Positions 16,764 to 24,117 of a stretch of DNA of 36,273 bases are shown one piece after another. The DNA comes from a bacterium (GTDB taxonomy: Bacteria > Bacillota > Clostridia > Lachnospirales > Lachnospiraceae), in NCBI GenBank assembly GCA_030535455.1, contig JAUNJY010000042.1, positions 1 through 36,273 of the forward strand. Direction: 5' to 3'. The notes beneath the pieces were generated by a model. It had not been told where the DNA came from, made no database searches, and was given only the letters and a program-made list of their open reading frames with translations. The position numbers were made by a program, and so were the translations under genes. Every line of letters starts with the position of its first letter. Position 1 is the first letter of the stretch.

Positions 16764-17391
16764 CTGTTCTCCGCAAAATAAGTCCAGAAGCAGCAGCTCA
16801 TGCATTGCCGGATGGCTTAAAGAGGAATTAGATGAGTCGGAGATTTATTACATAAATGATAAGAAAGAATGGGGAAAATGTGCAGAGGCAATTACAAAAA
16901 GCAGCAATATCATTTTTGTTGTTCCATTATATGTAGAAGGGATACCAGGAATTATGCTGGAGTTTCTAGAGACATTAAGCCCACAAAGAAAGACAGCCGC
17001 AACCATGTCATTTATAATCCAGGGCGGCTTTGATGAGGCAAGCCAATTACGAACGGCAGAACGATATTTAAAAATGCTTCCATCCTTTTTTCATTGTCAG
17101 TATGGCGGAACCTTGCTAAAGGGCGGAATGTTCGGCATGGCAACAATGAGAGGCGACAAGTTTAAGGCTCAGATGAAGAAGTGTTACATAGAAGCCGCCA
17201 AGGCATATAAGAAGAATAATTGTTTTGACGAAGCAACGACAAAAGCATTTGCAGGTGCAGAATATTACTCGTCATCAATGATCATACTATCAAAAGCATT
17301 GTTACCAATTAATCGTATCATATGGTATGTCATGGGCAAAAAAATGGGAGCAACCACATCGCTTAAGAGCAAGCCGTATCGATACAGCTAA
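16744..17391 (+). CDS. Flavodoxin-like NAD(P)H-dependent oxidoreductase homologue
   Basis: The 215-residue protein begins YTIVSCSPQNKSRSSSS, the phosphate-binding loop of flavodoxin-like FMN reductases, followed by IIFVVPLYVEGIPGIMLEFLE, the flavin isoalloxazine-binding loop of that fold. It contains an FIIQGGF segment and a C-terminal hydrophobic stretch (about 175-200) that may bind the membrane or the CPBP partner. It overlaps the preceding fusion gene by 20 bases, has an AAAGGGAG site inside it, and ends the tetR operon. The substrate is unknown. The pairing of two flavodoxin-like domains in one operon suggests they work together, perhaps as a heterodimer (inferred). Confidence 0.78.
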   Translation: MRYTIVSCSPQNKSRSSSSCIAGWLKEELDESEIYYINDKKEWGKCAEAITKSSNIIFVVPLYVEGIPGIMLEFLETLSPQRKTAATMSFIIQGGFDEASQLRTAERYLKMLPSFFHCQYGGTLLKGGMFGMATMRGDKFKAQMKKCYIEAAKAYKKNNCFDEATTKAFAGAEYYSSSMIILSKALLPINRIIWYVMGKKMGATTSLKSKPYRYS

Positions 17392-17414
17392 GTTTAAAAC
17401 CAGTGAAAAACTCC

Positions 17415-17445
17415 TTGACTTAGAGTTAACTGTAAGTCTTATAAT
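17415..17445 (+). promoter_or_regulatory. MerR-type promoter with 20-bp dyad upstream of the hydrolase gene
   Basis: TTGACT (17415-17420) and TATAAT (17440-17445) are separated by 19 bp. A near-perfect dyad, ACTTAGAGTT / AACTGTAAGT (17418-17437, one mismatch pair), fills the spacer. This matches the layout of operators bound by MerR-family regulators of the NmlR/AdhR group. No such regulator gene adjoins it in this window. Confidence 0.7.
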
Positions 17446-17491
17446 TTACCTAGTTCATAAATTAAAGCTAATCAGGTAAAGGAGAGTAATC

Positions 17492-18436
17492 ATGGGAAAA
17501 GGTTATATTGCAAAATTAAGTGAAAACGTAAATAGAATGTCTGTAACATATCAAAACCGCTATGGGCATACAATTGCAGGTGATTTATATACACCAAAGG
17601 ATTTAGACAGCACAAAAACATATCCAGCATTAGTAGTAGGAGCGCCATATGGTGGTGTAAAGGAACAAGGTCCATGTGTCTATGGAAATGAGCTTGCACA
17701 AAGAGGATTTGTGGTGTTAACATTTGACGAAAGTTTTATGGGAGAATCTTCAGGGGAACCTAGAAATGTATCTTCCGCAGATATCTTCTCAGAGAACTTC
17801 AGTGCAGCAGTGGACTTCCTTGGATTACAGGAAATCGTTGACCGTGAAAAAATCGGTACAATTGGAATTTGTGGTTCTGGCGGCTTCTCTCTTTCAGCAG
17901 CACAGGTAGATACTAGAATTAAGGCATGTGCTACTGCCAGTATGTATGATATGAGCGCAGCAGTCCGTATGGGATTAAATGAAGAACAAATCCAGGCATT
18001 AAAAGAACAGTTGTCTGCACAAAGATGGGTAGATGCCGAAAATGGATATCCAGAGTATATTCCATATTTCCCAGAGACACCATTAGATGCAGTGCCAGAG
18101 GGCTTAGAAGAGCCTACAGCAGAATGGTTCCGTTTCTATGCAATAAAAAGAGGACATCATATCAATGCAAGAGGCGGCTTTACGACAACAAGCACCATGT
18201 CTTTATTAAACTACAGCCTGCTTGACCACATTGATGAGATTTCACCAAGACCAATCTTGTTTATCATCGGTGATCGTGCTCATTCCAAGTTCTTTAGTGA
18301 AAATGCCTATGCTGCAGCCAAAGAACCAAAAGAAATATATGTGGTAGAGGATGCCGAACATATTGACTTATACGACAGAGCAGACAGAATTCCATTTGAT
18401 AAGCTGGAAGAATTCTTTAAACAAAATTTAAAATAA
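17492..18436 (+). CDS. Alpha/beta hydrolase
   Basis: The 314-residue protein has an alpha/beta-hydrolase fold of the dienelactone-hydrolase/acetyl-esterase-like type. After YGHTIAGDLYTP come LVVGAPYGGVKEQ (oxyanion region), LTFDESFMGESSGEPR, the nucleophile elbow GICGSGG (Ser about residue 130), a helical cap, IIGDRAHSK (acid region) and EDAEHIDLYD (catalytic His). No signal peptide is present, so it is cytoplasmic. The ribosome site is AAAGGAG. It is a single-gene unit with its own MerR-type promoter and a strong terminator. The substrate is unknown; the operator type suggests induction by reactive aldehydes or similar stress, which is inference. Confidence 0.88.
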   Translation: MGKGYIAKLSENVNRMSVTYQNRYGHTIAGDLYTPKDLDSTKTYPALVVGAPYGGVKEQGPCVYGNELAQRGFVVLTFDESFMGESSGEPRNVSSADIFSENFSAAVDFLGLQEIVDREKIGTIGICGSGGFSLSAAQVDTRIKACATASMYDMSAAVRMGLNEEQIQALKEQLSAQRWVDAENGYPEYIPYFPETPLDAVPEGLEEPTAEWFRFYAIKRGHHINARGGFTTTSTMSLLNYSLLDHIDEISPRPILFIIGDRAHSKFFSENAYAAAKEPKEIYVVEDAEHIDLYDRADRIPFDKLEEFFKQNLK

Positions 18437-18450
18437 AGTGAATAGCATGG

Positions 18451-18487
18451 CCCTAATAAAATGACAGTTTTATTAGGGTCATTTTTT
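18451..18487 (+). terminator. Terminator after the hydrolase gene
   Basis: CCCTAATAAAA and TTTTATTAGGG form a perfect 11-bp stem, followed by TCATTTTTT. The stretch 18488-18658 after it holds no gene or other feature that I can support. Confidence 0.85.
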
Positions 18488-18658
18488 GTAAAGGAATATT
18501 GTGAAACGTGAAGAGATTGGTTAGTAAATCATATCTTGAGTTCAAAATAAAAGCAAAGAACCCCAAAGTATAAAGAAACCTTTAGAAATATATTGTCTGG
18601 AACTTTAGTTTCTATTGCTATCCTTAATGTATGAAAAATAAGTCAGGGAGGCAATAGC

Positions 18659-18833
18659 ATGAGCTTTTTTATAGAATATTTGAAAAATCCATCTAAGATT
18701 GGAGCTATAGCACCTAGCAGCAGATATTGACCAGGTAGCGTTTGAGCTGAAAAATCTGCCACCGACATTCGTACTTACCATGAAAAATTACAAGGCATAT
18801 AGTCTTGTATGTGACAGGAAAGTAATGGTATAA
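18659..18833 (+). pseudogene. Remnant of a phospholipid N-methyltransferase-like gene with internal deletion
   Basis: The first frame (18659-18730) encodes MSFFIEYLKNPSKIGAIAPS and then SRY-stop, with ribosome site GGGAGG; this is the usual N-terminus of small SAM-dependent phospholipid methyltransferases. The next frame (18729-18833) encodes VAFELKNLPPTFVLTMKN and a short tail, which matches the C-terminal NLPPxFVY end of that family. About 150 central residues, including the SAM-binding core, are missing. This is best explained by one internal deletion joining the two ends out of frame. The two end matches are seen in the sequence; the family call rests on remembered consensus. Confidence 0.6.
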
Positions 18834-18853
18834 TCAAAATTAGACTTTTATAA

Positions 18854-18868
18854 AAACGATAAACAGAC
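18854..18868. promoter_or_regulatory. Candidate PucR operator, copy 1
   Basis: AAACGATAAACAGAC lies about 50 bases upstream of the TauE/SafE gene. The exact reverse complement occurs at 21099-21113, upstream of the aminotransferase gene. The two sites sit before the two transcription units that flank and include the PucR gene. Confidence 0.5.
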
Positions 18869-18917
18869 AACACAGATTATATGCACATTATAAAATGTAG
18901 CAGGAACGGAGGATATC

Positions 18918-19628
18918 ATGAAGGATATCATATTTCTGATTGTGTTGTTTGGTGCCAATGTTATACAGGCAATTACGGGGTTTGCGGGGACCGTCCTTGC
19001 AATGCCACCGTCCATGTATCTGCTTGGAATGGACAATGCCAAGGTCGTATTAAATGCCATGGCGTGGATTTCAGGCTTACTGATTGCATCCTCTGGATTT
19101 CAAAAGATCCGTTGGAAAGAATTAATGAAAATGGTTGTATTTATGTTATTTGGAATGGCAGCTGGAATTGCAATCTGCTCGGTTGTGTCTTCAAATTCAC
19201 TTTTATTAACCATTTATGGTGTCATTATTATCCTAGTGGCTCTGAAAAATATTTTTGTAAAGAAAACCCATGAGCTTCCGGCCTGGATTTTGATCCTTAT
19301 ATTGCTGCTTGCAGGAATTGTCCACGGCATGTTTGTTTCCGGAGGAGCGCTGCTTGTGATCTATGCAGTTCAGGTTTTAAAAGATAAGGAAGAATTTCGT
19401 GCCACTGTGGCACCAGTCTGGGTGGTGCTGAATACATTTCTTATGGTGTCACAATACAGACAAGGCTTATATACCGCTCAGAATATTCGATTAATCCTGG
19501 TCAGCATACTGCCATTGTTGGTGGCGACATGGCTGGGGACGAAAATTGCAAAAAAAGTACCTCAGAAAGTATTTCTGTACATCACCTATGTGTTATTACT
19601 GATTTCAGGGTGTACACTGGTACTTTAA
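18918..19628 (+). CDS. TauE/SafE-family membrane exporter
   Basis: The 236-residue protein is almost entirely hydrophobic with about 7-8 predicted membrane segments. It shows the family's two-repeat pattern: an early FGANVIQAITGFAGTVLAMP and a second-half IVHGMFVSGGALLVIYAV. Known TauE/SafE members export sulfite, sulfoacetate or isethionate-type anions. The ribosome site is GGAGGATATC. The PucR gene follows 16 bases downstream, so they are co-transcribed. With the aminotransferase and alcohol dehydrogenase genes beyond, export of the end product of an amine (for example isethionate from taurine) is a fitting role, but the substrate is inferred. Confidence 0.88.
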   Translation: MKDIIFLIVLFGANVIQAITGFAGTVLAMPPSMYLLGMDNAKVVLNAMAWISGLLIASSGFQKIRWKELMKMVVFMLFGMAAGIAICSVVSSNSLLLTIYGVIIILVALKNIFVKKTHELPAWILILILLLAGIVHGMFVSGGALLVIYAVQVLKDKEEFRATVAPVWVVLNTFLMVSQYRQGLYTAQNIRLILVSILPLLVATWLGTKIAKKVPQKVFLYITYVLLLISGCTLVL

Positions 19629-19644
19629 GAAAGAAGGTTGAGAA

Positions 19645-20859
19645 ATGGGAGTAATGCTAAAAAAGCTGGTGCAACAGGTTTCTCATATGGAAATGAAGCT
19701 GGTAGCAGGAGAGAAGGGGCTGACAAACGAGGTCAACTGGATGCATATGGTGGACTCGGAAGCAGTGTCCGAATTCCTGGTAGGAGGCGAACTTGTATTT
19801 ACAACAGGTGTAGGATTAAATGAAAGACTTTCCCTTTTTCAGCTTGTACAAAAGATTTATAAATGTGGTGCAAGTGGAATTGTAATCAATATTGGCCCCT
19901 ATATCAGTGAAATCAGTGAGGATATTATTGCATTTGCAAATCAACATGGTTTTCCGGTGTTTGAAGTGCCGTGGAAGGTACATATGGCTGAAATAATGCG
20001 CATTTATAGCTTTGCCATTACAAAGGAAGAGCAGAATGAACTGGAATTATCAGCAGCAGTCAGCAATGCATTTCGATGTCCTGCCCAAGAGGAACTTTAT
20101 GTATCGACGCTGATGCAGAAGGGATTTCTTGTTGATTGGAAATATGACATAGGTGTAGTGAAAATAAATAAGGCAGGGAAGCCCATTGCAGACTATGAAC
20201 TGGGACCAATCAGTTCAAGGCTTAACAGTCATCTTCAGTTTCAGTATAGTGGAGTCATCTGCTGTGCGTTAGAAGGTCGGATTGCGCTTATTCTTGCCAA
20301 TTATTCAAAAGAGAAACGAAATGAAATGCTAAAAGAGGTCTTTTCGTATCTAAGGTCCACATTAAAACCAGGGGAAGAGGTGCTTATGTGTGCAGGAAGC
20401 AGTGTCAGCAGACTGAATGCCATTCATATCAGCTATAAGCAGGCAGAGAAGATGACAGCGCTGATTGCAAATTATGAGCTGCCGGGAGAAATTGTGTCAG
20501 AAGGAGCTGCCGGAGAGAAGCATAAGCTTCTTTTCTTCGAAGACATGGGCATGATGCGTCTGATCATTACCATTACGGATAGAAGCGCCCTGCAGGAATA
20601 TGTGGATGATACCGTGGCTCCTCTTTATGAGTATGACCGGGTGCATCAGGGGGATATAGTCAAGACTATGCAAAGTTATCTGAAGCACAATGGAAGTGTG
20701 AAAGAGGTTGCAGAAGAAATGATCGTACATAGAAATACTGTGAATTACAAGATTAAGAAAGTAGAAGAGATACTAGGAAAAGATATGTCAGAGTATGAGG
20801 CAAGGTTTCAGATCAGTCTCGGATTTATGGCATTGCAGATATTAAAAAATGTGCTGTAG
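19645..20859 (+). CDS. PucR-family transcriptional regulator
   Basis: This 404-residue regulator has an N-terminal PucR domain (about residues 10-125, with the signature-like WMHMVDSEAVSEFLVGGELVF), a middle CdaR/GGDEF-like region and a C-terminal PucR-type helix-turn-helix (about 345-400, VKEVAEEMIVHRNTVNYKIKK followed by EEILG). Family members control purine, amine and amino-acid catabolism by sensing the substrate or the nitrogen state. It lies between the exporter gene and the aminotransferase operon, and the 15-bp sequence shared by both promoters is a likely binding site. The ATG is 16 bases after the TauE stop, with an AAGAAGG site. Confidence 0.9.
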   Translation: MGVMLKKLVQQVSHMEMKLVAGEKGLTNEVNWMHMVDSEAVSEFLVGGELVFTTGVGLNERLSLFQLVQKIYKCGASGIVINIGPYISEISEDIIAFANQHGFPVFEVPWKVHMAEIMRIYSFAITKEEQNELELSAAVSNAFRCPAQEELYVSTLMQKGFLVDWKYDIGVVKINKAGKPIADYELGPISSRLNSHLQFQYSGVICCALEGRIALILANYSKEKRNEMLKEVFSYLRSTLKPGEEVLMCAGSSVSRLNAIHISYKQAEKMTALIANYELPGEIVSEGAAGEKHKLLFFEDMGMMRLIITITDRSALQEYVDDTVAPLYEYDRVHQGDIVKTMQSYLKHNGSVKEVAEEMIVHRNTVNYKIKKVEEILGKDMSEYEARFQISLGFMALQILKNVL

Positions 20860-20930
20860 CACAAATAAGTTTAGGCTTGATACCATTGTTTTGAAAATGC
20901 AGATGGAATACTATAGGCATTAGAAAGACG

Positions 20931-20983
20931 AAGGCGTCTGAAAACATTACAACGAAAGTTGCCGTGTTTTCAGACGCCTTTTT
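20931..20983 (+). terminator. Terminator after the pucR gene
   Basis: AAGGCGTCTGAAAACA and TGTTTTCAGACGCCTT form a perfect 16-bp stem with a T tail. Confidence 0.9.
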
Positions 20984-21092
20984 AATTTATAGGAAACAAA
21001 TCCTTATAAATTAAAAAATGCCCTGAAAGACAGGGTGTATATTGCGCACTCACCTGAAAGGAAGAGGTCGCTTGCACGATCAGGTTTGGCGC
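20982..21092 (+). other. Array of hairpins in the leader of the aminotransferase operon
   Basis: Three structures follow the terminator: TTAATTTAT..AGG against CCTTATAAATTAA (20982-21014); CCCTG..CAGGG (21021-21035); and a two-part stem GCGC (21044-21047) with ACCTGA (21052-21057) pairing to TCAGGT (21080-21085) with GCGC (21089-21092). The loop of the last one contains CTTGCACGA, which also occurs in the core of the structured repeat (33050-33290). It does not match a riboswitch consensus that I know. It is a candidate structured leader RNA or decayed repeat. Confidence 0.4.
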
Positions 21093-21098
21093 AGCAAA

Positions 21099-21113
21099 GT
21101 CTGTTTATCGTTT
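21099..21113. promoter_or_regulatory. Candidate PucR operator, copy 2
   Basis: GTCTGTTTATCGTTT, the exact reverse complement of 18854-18868, lies about 45 bases upstream of the aminotransferase start. Confidence 0.5.
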
Positions 21114-21158
21114 AAAAGTAAAAGAAAAAAATAGAAGCAAATACAAGGAGGAAATATT

Positions 21159-22496
21159 ATGGGATTATCAGGAAGAGAAGTTGCACAAATGCACAAGGAT
21201 TATGTAATGCAGTCATGGTCAAAATCAGGTGTTGATGCATTACCAATTGAAAAAGCAAAAGGAATTTATTTTTGGGATTATGATGGAAAGAAATATGCAG
21301 ATATGGCATCCTTATTGGTTTGTTCTAATTTAGGACATGAGCTTCCAGAAATCGTAGATGCAATAAAAGAGCAGGCAGACAAAATGTGCTTTATGGCACC
21401 TGCTTATGCTTCTGAACCAAAGAGCACATTGGCAAAGATGCTTGTAGAAGCAGCAGGCGCTGATACTTATAAACGAGTATTCTTTACAAATGGTGGTGCA
21501 GAATCCAATGAAAATGCAATTAAGATGGCTCGTATGGTAACAGGAAGAACAAAGATCTTCTCTTGCTACAGAAGTTACCATGGTGCAACATTGGCAGCAT
21601 CCAATGCATCCGGTGACTGGAGAAGATTTGCAGCAGAAATCGGTGGTGCCAATGGATTTGTGAAGTTTATGAATCCTCAGATGTATCGAGATGGATTTAC
21701 ATATGGCGTTGATGATGAAGCAGTTACCAAGAAAGCACTTGCAGACCTTGATCTTCAGCTTAGATATGAAGGTACCAACAATGTAGCAGCAATCCTTATG
21801 GAATCCATTGTTGGAGCAAATGGTGTAATCCTTCCTCCAAAAGGATATATGGAAGGGGTAAGAGCTCTTTGTGATAAATACGGCATTTTGATGATTTGTG
21901 ATGAAGTAATGGCAGGTTTCTTTAGAACTGGTAAATGGTTTGCTTGGCAGAACTTTGATTTCAAACCAGATATGATCACTTTTGCAAAAGGTGTTACTTG
22001 CGGATATGTTCAGCTTGGTGGTGTCATTGTAAGCAAACAAGTGGCAGAATATTTTGAAGAAAATGTATTACAATGTGGTCTTACTTATTCAGGACATACA
22101 CTTGCATGTGCAGCTGGTATTGCAGCAATGAATTATTACAAAGATCATGATATTGAAGCACATGTGGCAGAAATGCATGATATTGTGGCACCATTCCTTG
22201 ATAGCATGGTAGAAAAACATAAATGCATTGGTGAAGCAAGAAGCATCGGCTTATTTAGTGCACTTGAAGTTGTAAAAAATAAAGAGACAAGAGAACCAAT
22301 GCAGGAATATGGCGTACCTGGACCTGTAATGCCTTGGATCTTTGCAGAACTAAAGAAGAGAGGCTTTGCAACATTTGGACGTGAAAACTTCATTGAAATC
22401 TGTCCACCATTGATCATTACCAAGGAAGAATTAGAAGAGTACCTTCCAATTCTGGATGAAGTACTCACTATGGTAGATGAAAAATTCTGTGACTAA
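21159..22496 (+). CDS. Class III PLP-dependent aminotransferase, taurine/beta-alanine type
   Basis: The 445-residue protein is full length for class III (omega-amino acid) aminotransferases. Landmarks are KGIYFWDYDGKKYADM, FFTNGGAESNENAIKMAR (107-125, phosphate-binding loop), SYHGAT (139-144), CDEVMAGFFRTGKW (247-260, with D248) and the PLP-lysine in ITFAKG (K277). The early QSWSKSG stretch and the gene context resemble taurine aminotransferases (Toa/Tpa), which convert taurine plus a 2-oxo acid to sulfoacetaldehyde plus Ala or Glu. Beta-alanine, GABA or a diamine cannot be excluded. The ribosome site is AAGGAGG. The Fe-alcohol dehydrogenase gene follows 20 bases later. It is probably regulated by the PucR upstream. 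Confidence 0.87.
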   Translation: MGLSGREVAQMHKDYVMQSWSKSGVDALPIEKAKGIYFWDYDGKKYADMASLLVCSNLGHELPEIVDAIKEQADKMCFMAPAYASEPKSTLAKMLVEAAGADTYKRVFFTNGGAESNENAIKMARMVTGRTKIFSCYRSYHGATLAASNASGDWRRFAAEIGGANGFVKFMNPQMYRDGFTYGVDDEAVTKKALADLDLQLRYEGTNNVAAILMESIVGANGVILPPKGYMEGVRALCDKYGILMICDEVMAGFFRTGKWFAWQNFDFKPDMITFAKGVTCGYVQLGGVIVSKQVAEYFEENVLQCGLTYSGHTLACAAGIAAMNYYKDHDIEAHVAEMHDIVAPFLDSMVEKHKCIGEARSIGLFSALEVVKNKETREPMQEYGVPGPVMPWIFAELKKRGFATFGRENFIEICPPLIITKEELEEYLPILDEVLTMVDEKFCD

Positions 22497-22516
22497 TACA
22501 GGGAAAGGAGCATTCT

Positions 22517-23638
22517 ATGAATTGGGACTATTTACAGCCAGTCAAAATACATTTTGGCAAAGGCAAGGTTAACGATATTAAAACGATTGCAGCAGATCTA
22601 GGCTGCAAAAATGGACTTCTTGTAGCCGACCCATTTTTCTTCAAAAGCGGGCTGGTACAAGAAATCATTAAAAGTGCAGACGGTGCCATTGTTGCTTCCT
22701 TTGGAGAATTATCTCCAAACCCTGATGTAACAGAAGTAGATGCCTGTGCAGAAGTAATCCGCAAAAATCAGATTGGTTTTGTTGTGGCACTTGGCGGTGG
22801 AAGCTCTATGGATTGTGCCAAGGCAGCAGCCAGTATTGCATTAACAGGGGACTCCATCAGAAAGTATCATGGAACAGGAGTTGCAATGCCACTTGCCCAT
22901 CTTCCATTGATTGCTGTTCCAACGACGGCAGGAACAGGAAGTGAAGTAACTTGTGTATCGGTGTTATCCGATCATGCCAATGGAAAGAAATCGCCAATCG
23001 TATCCGATGGATTTTATCCAAGCGTTGCATTGATTGATCCAGAACTTACCTATACCATGCCACCTAAGATTACGGCAGGAACAGGGATTGATGTATTATG
23101 CCATGCAATTGAAGGGTTCTGGAGCAAGGGACATCAGCCAATTTGTGATGCCTGTGCCCTTCATGCATCTGAACTTGTATTTCAGTATTTATATCGGGCA
23201 TATGAAAATCCAACCGATGAGGAAGCGAGAGAGAAAATGTGTGAAGCTTCCGTAATTGCAGGATTGGCATTTACCCTTCCAAAGACAACGGCATCCCATG
23301 CATGCTCATTCCCACTTACCAACCTTCTTCATATTCCGCACGGTGAAGCTTGTGGCTTGACATTGGATTATTTTATGAGGATCAATTGCAAGGGCGAAGA
23401 AGGTGCACGTATTGAAGAGTTTGCAAAGAAACTTGGATTTGCAGATGCTAACGCCATGGCAGATGAAATTTATTCTTTGAAGGAAAAGATGGGATTAAGA
23501 ACTGATCTAAAGGATCTAGAATTAAGTGAAGCTCAAATTGGGGATCTGGTTAGAATCAGCAGACATCCAAATCTTTATAACAATCCAGTTGATATTACAG
23601 ATGAACAGCTGGATGAAATGTATCACAGTATGGCTTAA
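22517..23638 (+). CDS. Iron-containing alcohol dehydrogenase (candidate sulfoacetaldehyde or semialdehyde reductase)
   Basis: The 373-residue protein is a typical group III alcohol dehydrogenase: NAD-binding GGGSSMD (93-99), PTTAGTGSEVT (135-145) and the metal site D192, H196, H261 and H275 in GTGIDVLCHAIEG and TTASHACSFPL..LHIPHGEA. All four metal ligands are present. It should reduce the aldehyde made by the aminotransferase to an alcohol with NAD(P)H. Fe-type reductases for sulfoacetaldehyde are known (SarD in Bilophila; a similar enzyme in bifidobacteria). It lies 20 bases after the aminotransferase gene with an AAAGGAG site and is followed by a terminator. Confidence 0.9.
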   Translation: MNWDYLQPVKIHFGKGKVNDIKTIAADLGCKNGLLVADPFFFKSGLVQEIIKSADGAIVASFGELSPNPDVTEVDACAEVIRKNQIGFVVALGGGSSMDCAKAAASIALTGDSIRKYHGTGVAMPLAHLPLIAVPTTAGTGSEVTCVSVLSDHANGKKSPIVSDGFYPSVALIDPELTYTMPPKITAGTGIDVLCHAIEGFWSKGHQPICDACALHASELVFQYLYRAYENPTDEEAREKMCEASVIAGLAFTLPKTTASHACSFPLTNLLHIPHGEACGLTLDYFMRINCKGEEGARIEEFAKKLGFADANAMADEIYSLKEKMGLRTDLKDLELSEAQIGDLVRISRHPNLYNNPVDITDEQLDEMYHSMA

Positions 23639-23652
23639 AACAACAGTTTGGC

Positions 23653-23687
23653 AAAGGGGTCCGGGCGTATGCGCTGGGACCTTTTTC
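23653..23687 (+). terminator. Terminator after the Fe-alcohol dehydrogenase gene
   Basis: AAAGGGGTCC and GGACCTTTTT form an imperfect stem with a T tail. It separates the dehydrogenase from the PII-like gene; read-through may still link them. Confidence 0.6.
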
Positions 23688-23776
23688 CCATAGAATCCGC
23701 ACACTGAGAAACAGGCAGAACGTAAAAGAGAGTCGAAGTTTTATTTGATGCGGGCCAAGTAAAGGAGGACGAAATA

Positions 23777-24106
23777 ATGAAATTAGTTACTGCAATCGTA
23801 AGACCAGAAAAGATTATAGACGTTACAAAGGCATTAGAAGAAGAAGGATATTTTGCATTTTCAAAATGGGCAGTCGCAGGACGTGGCAAAGAAAAGGGAA
23901 TTATGGTTGGTGATGTCCTCTATCAGGAAATGGCAAAGAATATGTTATACATTGTCGTTAAGGACAATGAAAAGGATGAGGTTGTTGACATTATTATAAA
24001 TAGTGCCAAGAGTGGTGAATTTGGACATTACGGAGATGGAAAGATCTTTGTTTCAGATATATGTGAGGCTTACACGATTAGTGAAGAATCAAGAGAAGAG
24101 GAATAA
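23777..24106 (+). CDS. PII-family signal protein of the NifI1-like subgroup
   Basis: The 109-residue protein has the PII fold: VTAIVRPEKI at the N-terminus, GRGKEKGI (35-42), a short T-loop (42-54, VGDVLYQEMAK) instead of the canonical YRGAEY, ML-IVVKDNEKDEVV, and GDGKIFV (86-92) in the B-loop with the phosphate-binding Lys89. The GRGKxKGI..GD..Y.E..K.ML pattern is closest to NifI1 proteins that control nitrogenase in archaea and clostridia, but no nif gene is seen. The C-terminal IRTGE, whose arginines bind ATP in canonical PII, is replaced by YTISEES. It lies 11 bases before the permease gene, so regulation of that permease is the simplest idea. Confidence 0.85.
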   Translation: MKLVTAIVRPEKIIDVTKALEEEGYFAFSKWAVAGRGKEKGIMVGDVLYQEMAKNMLYIVVKDNEKDEVVDIIINSAKSGEFGHYGDGKIFVSDICEAYTISEESREEE

Positions 24107-24117
24107 GGAGGTAGGCT

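Noticed and set aside
21330-22040. Long minus-strand frame of 236 codons
   Set aside because: It is antisense to the aminotransferase, whose protein matches a known family over its whole length. The minus-strand product is Cys/His/Ile-rich with no family features.
23777-24106. Nitrogen-fixation locus
   Set aside because: The PII protein resembles NifI1, but no nifH, nifD, nifK or amtB gene is seen in the window.
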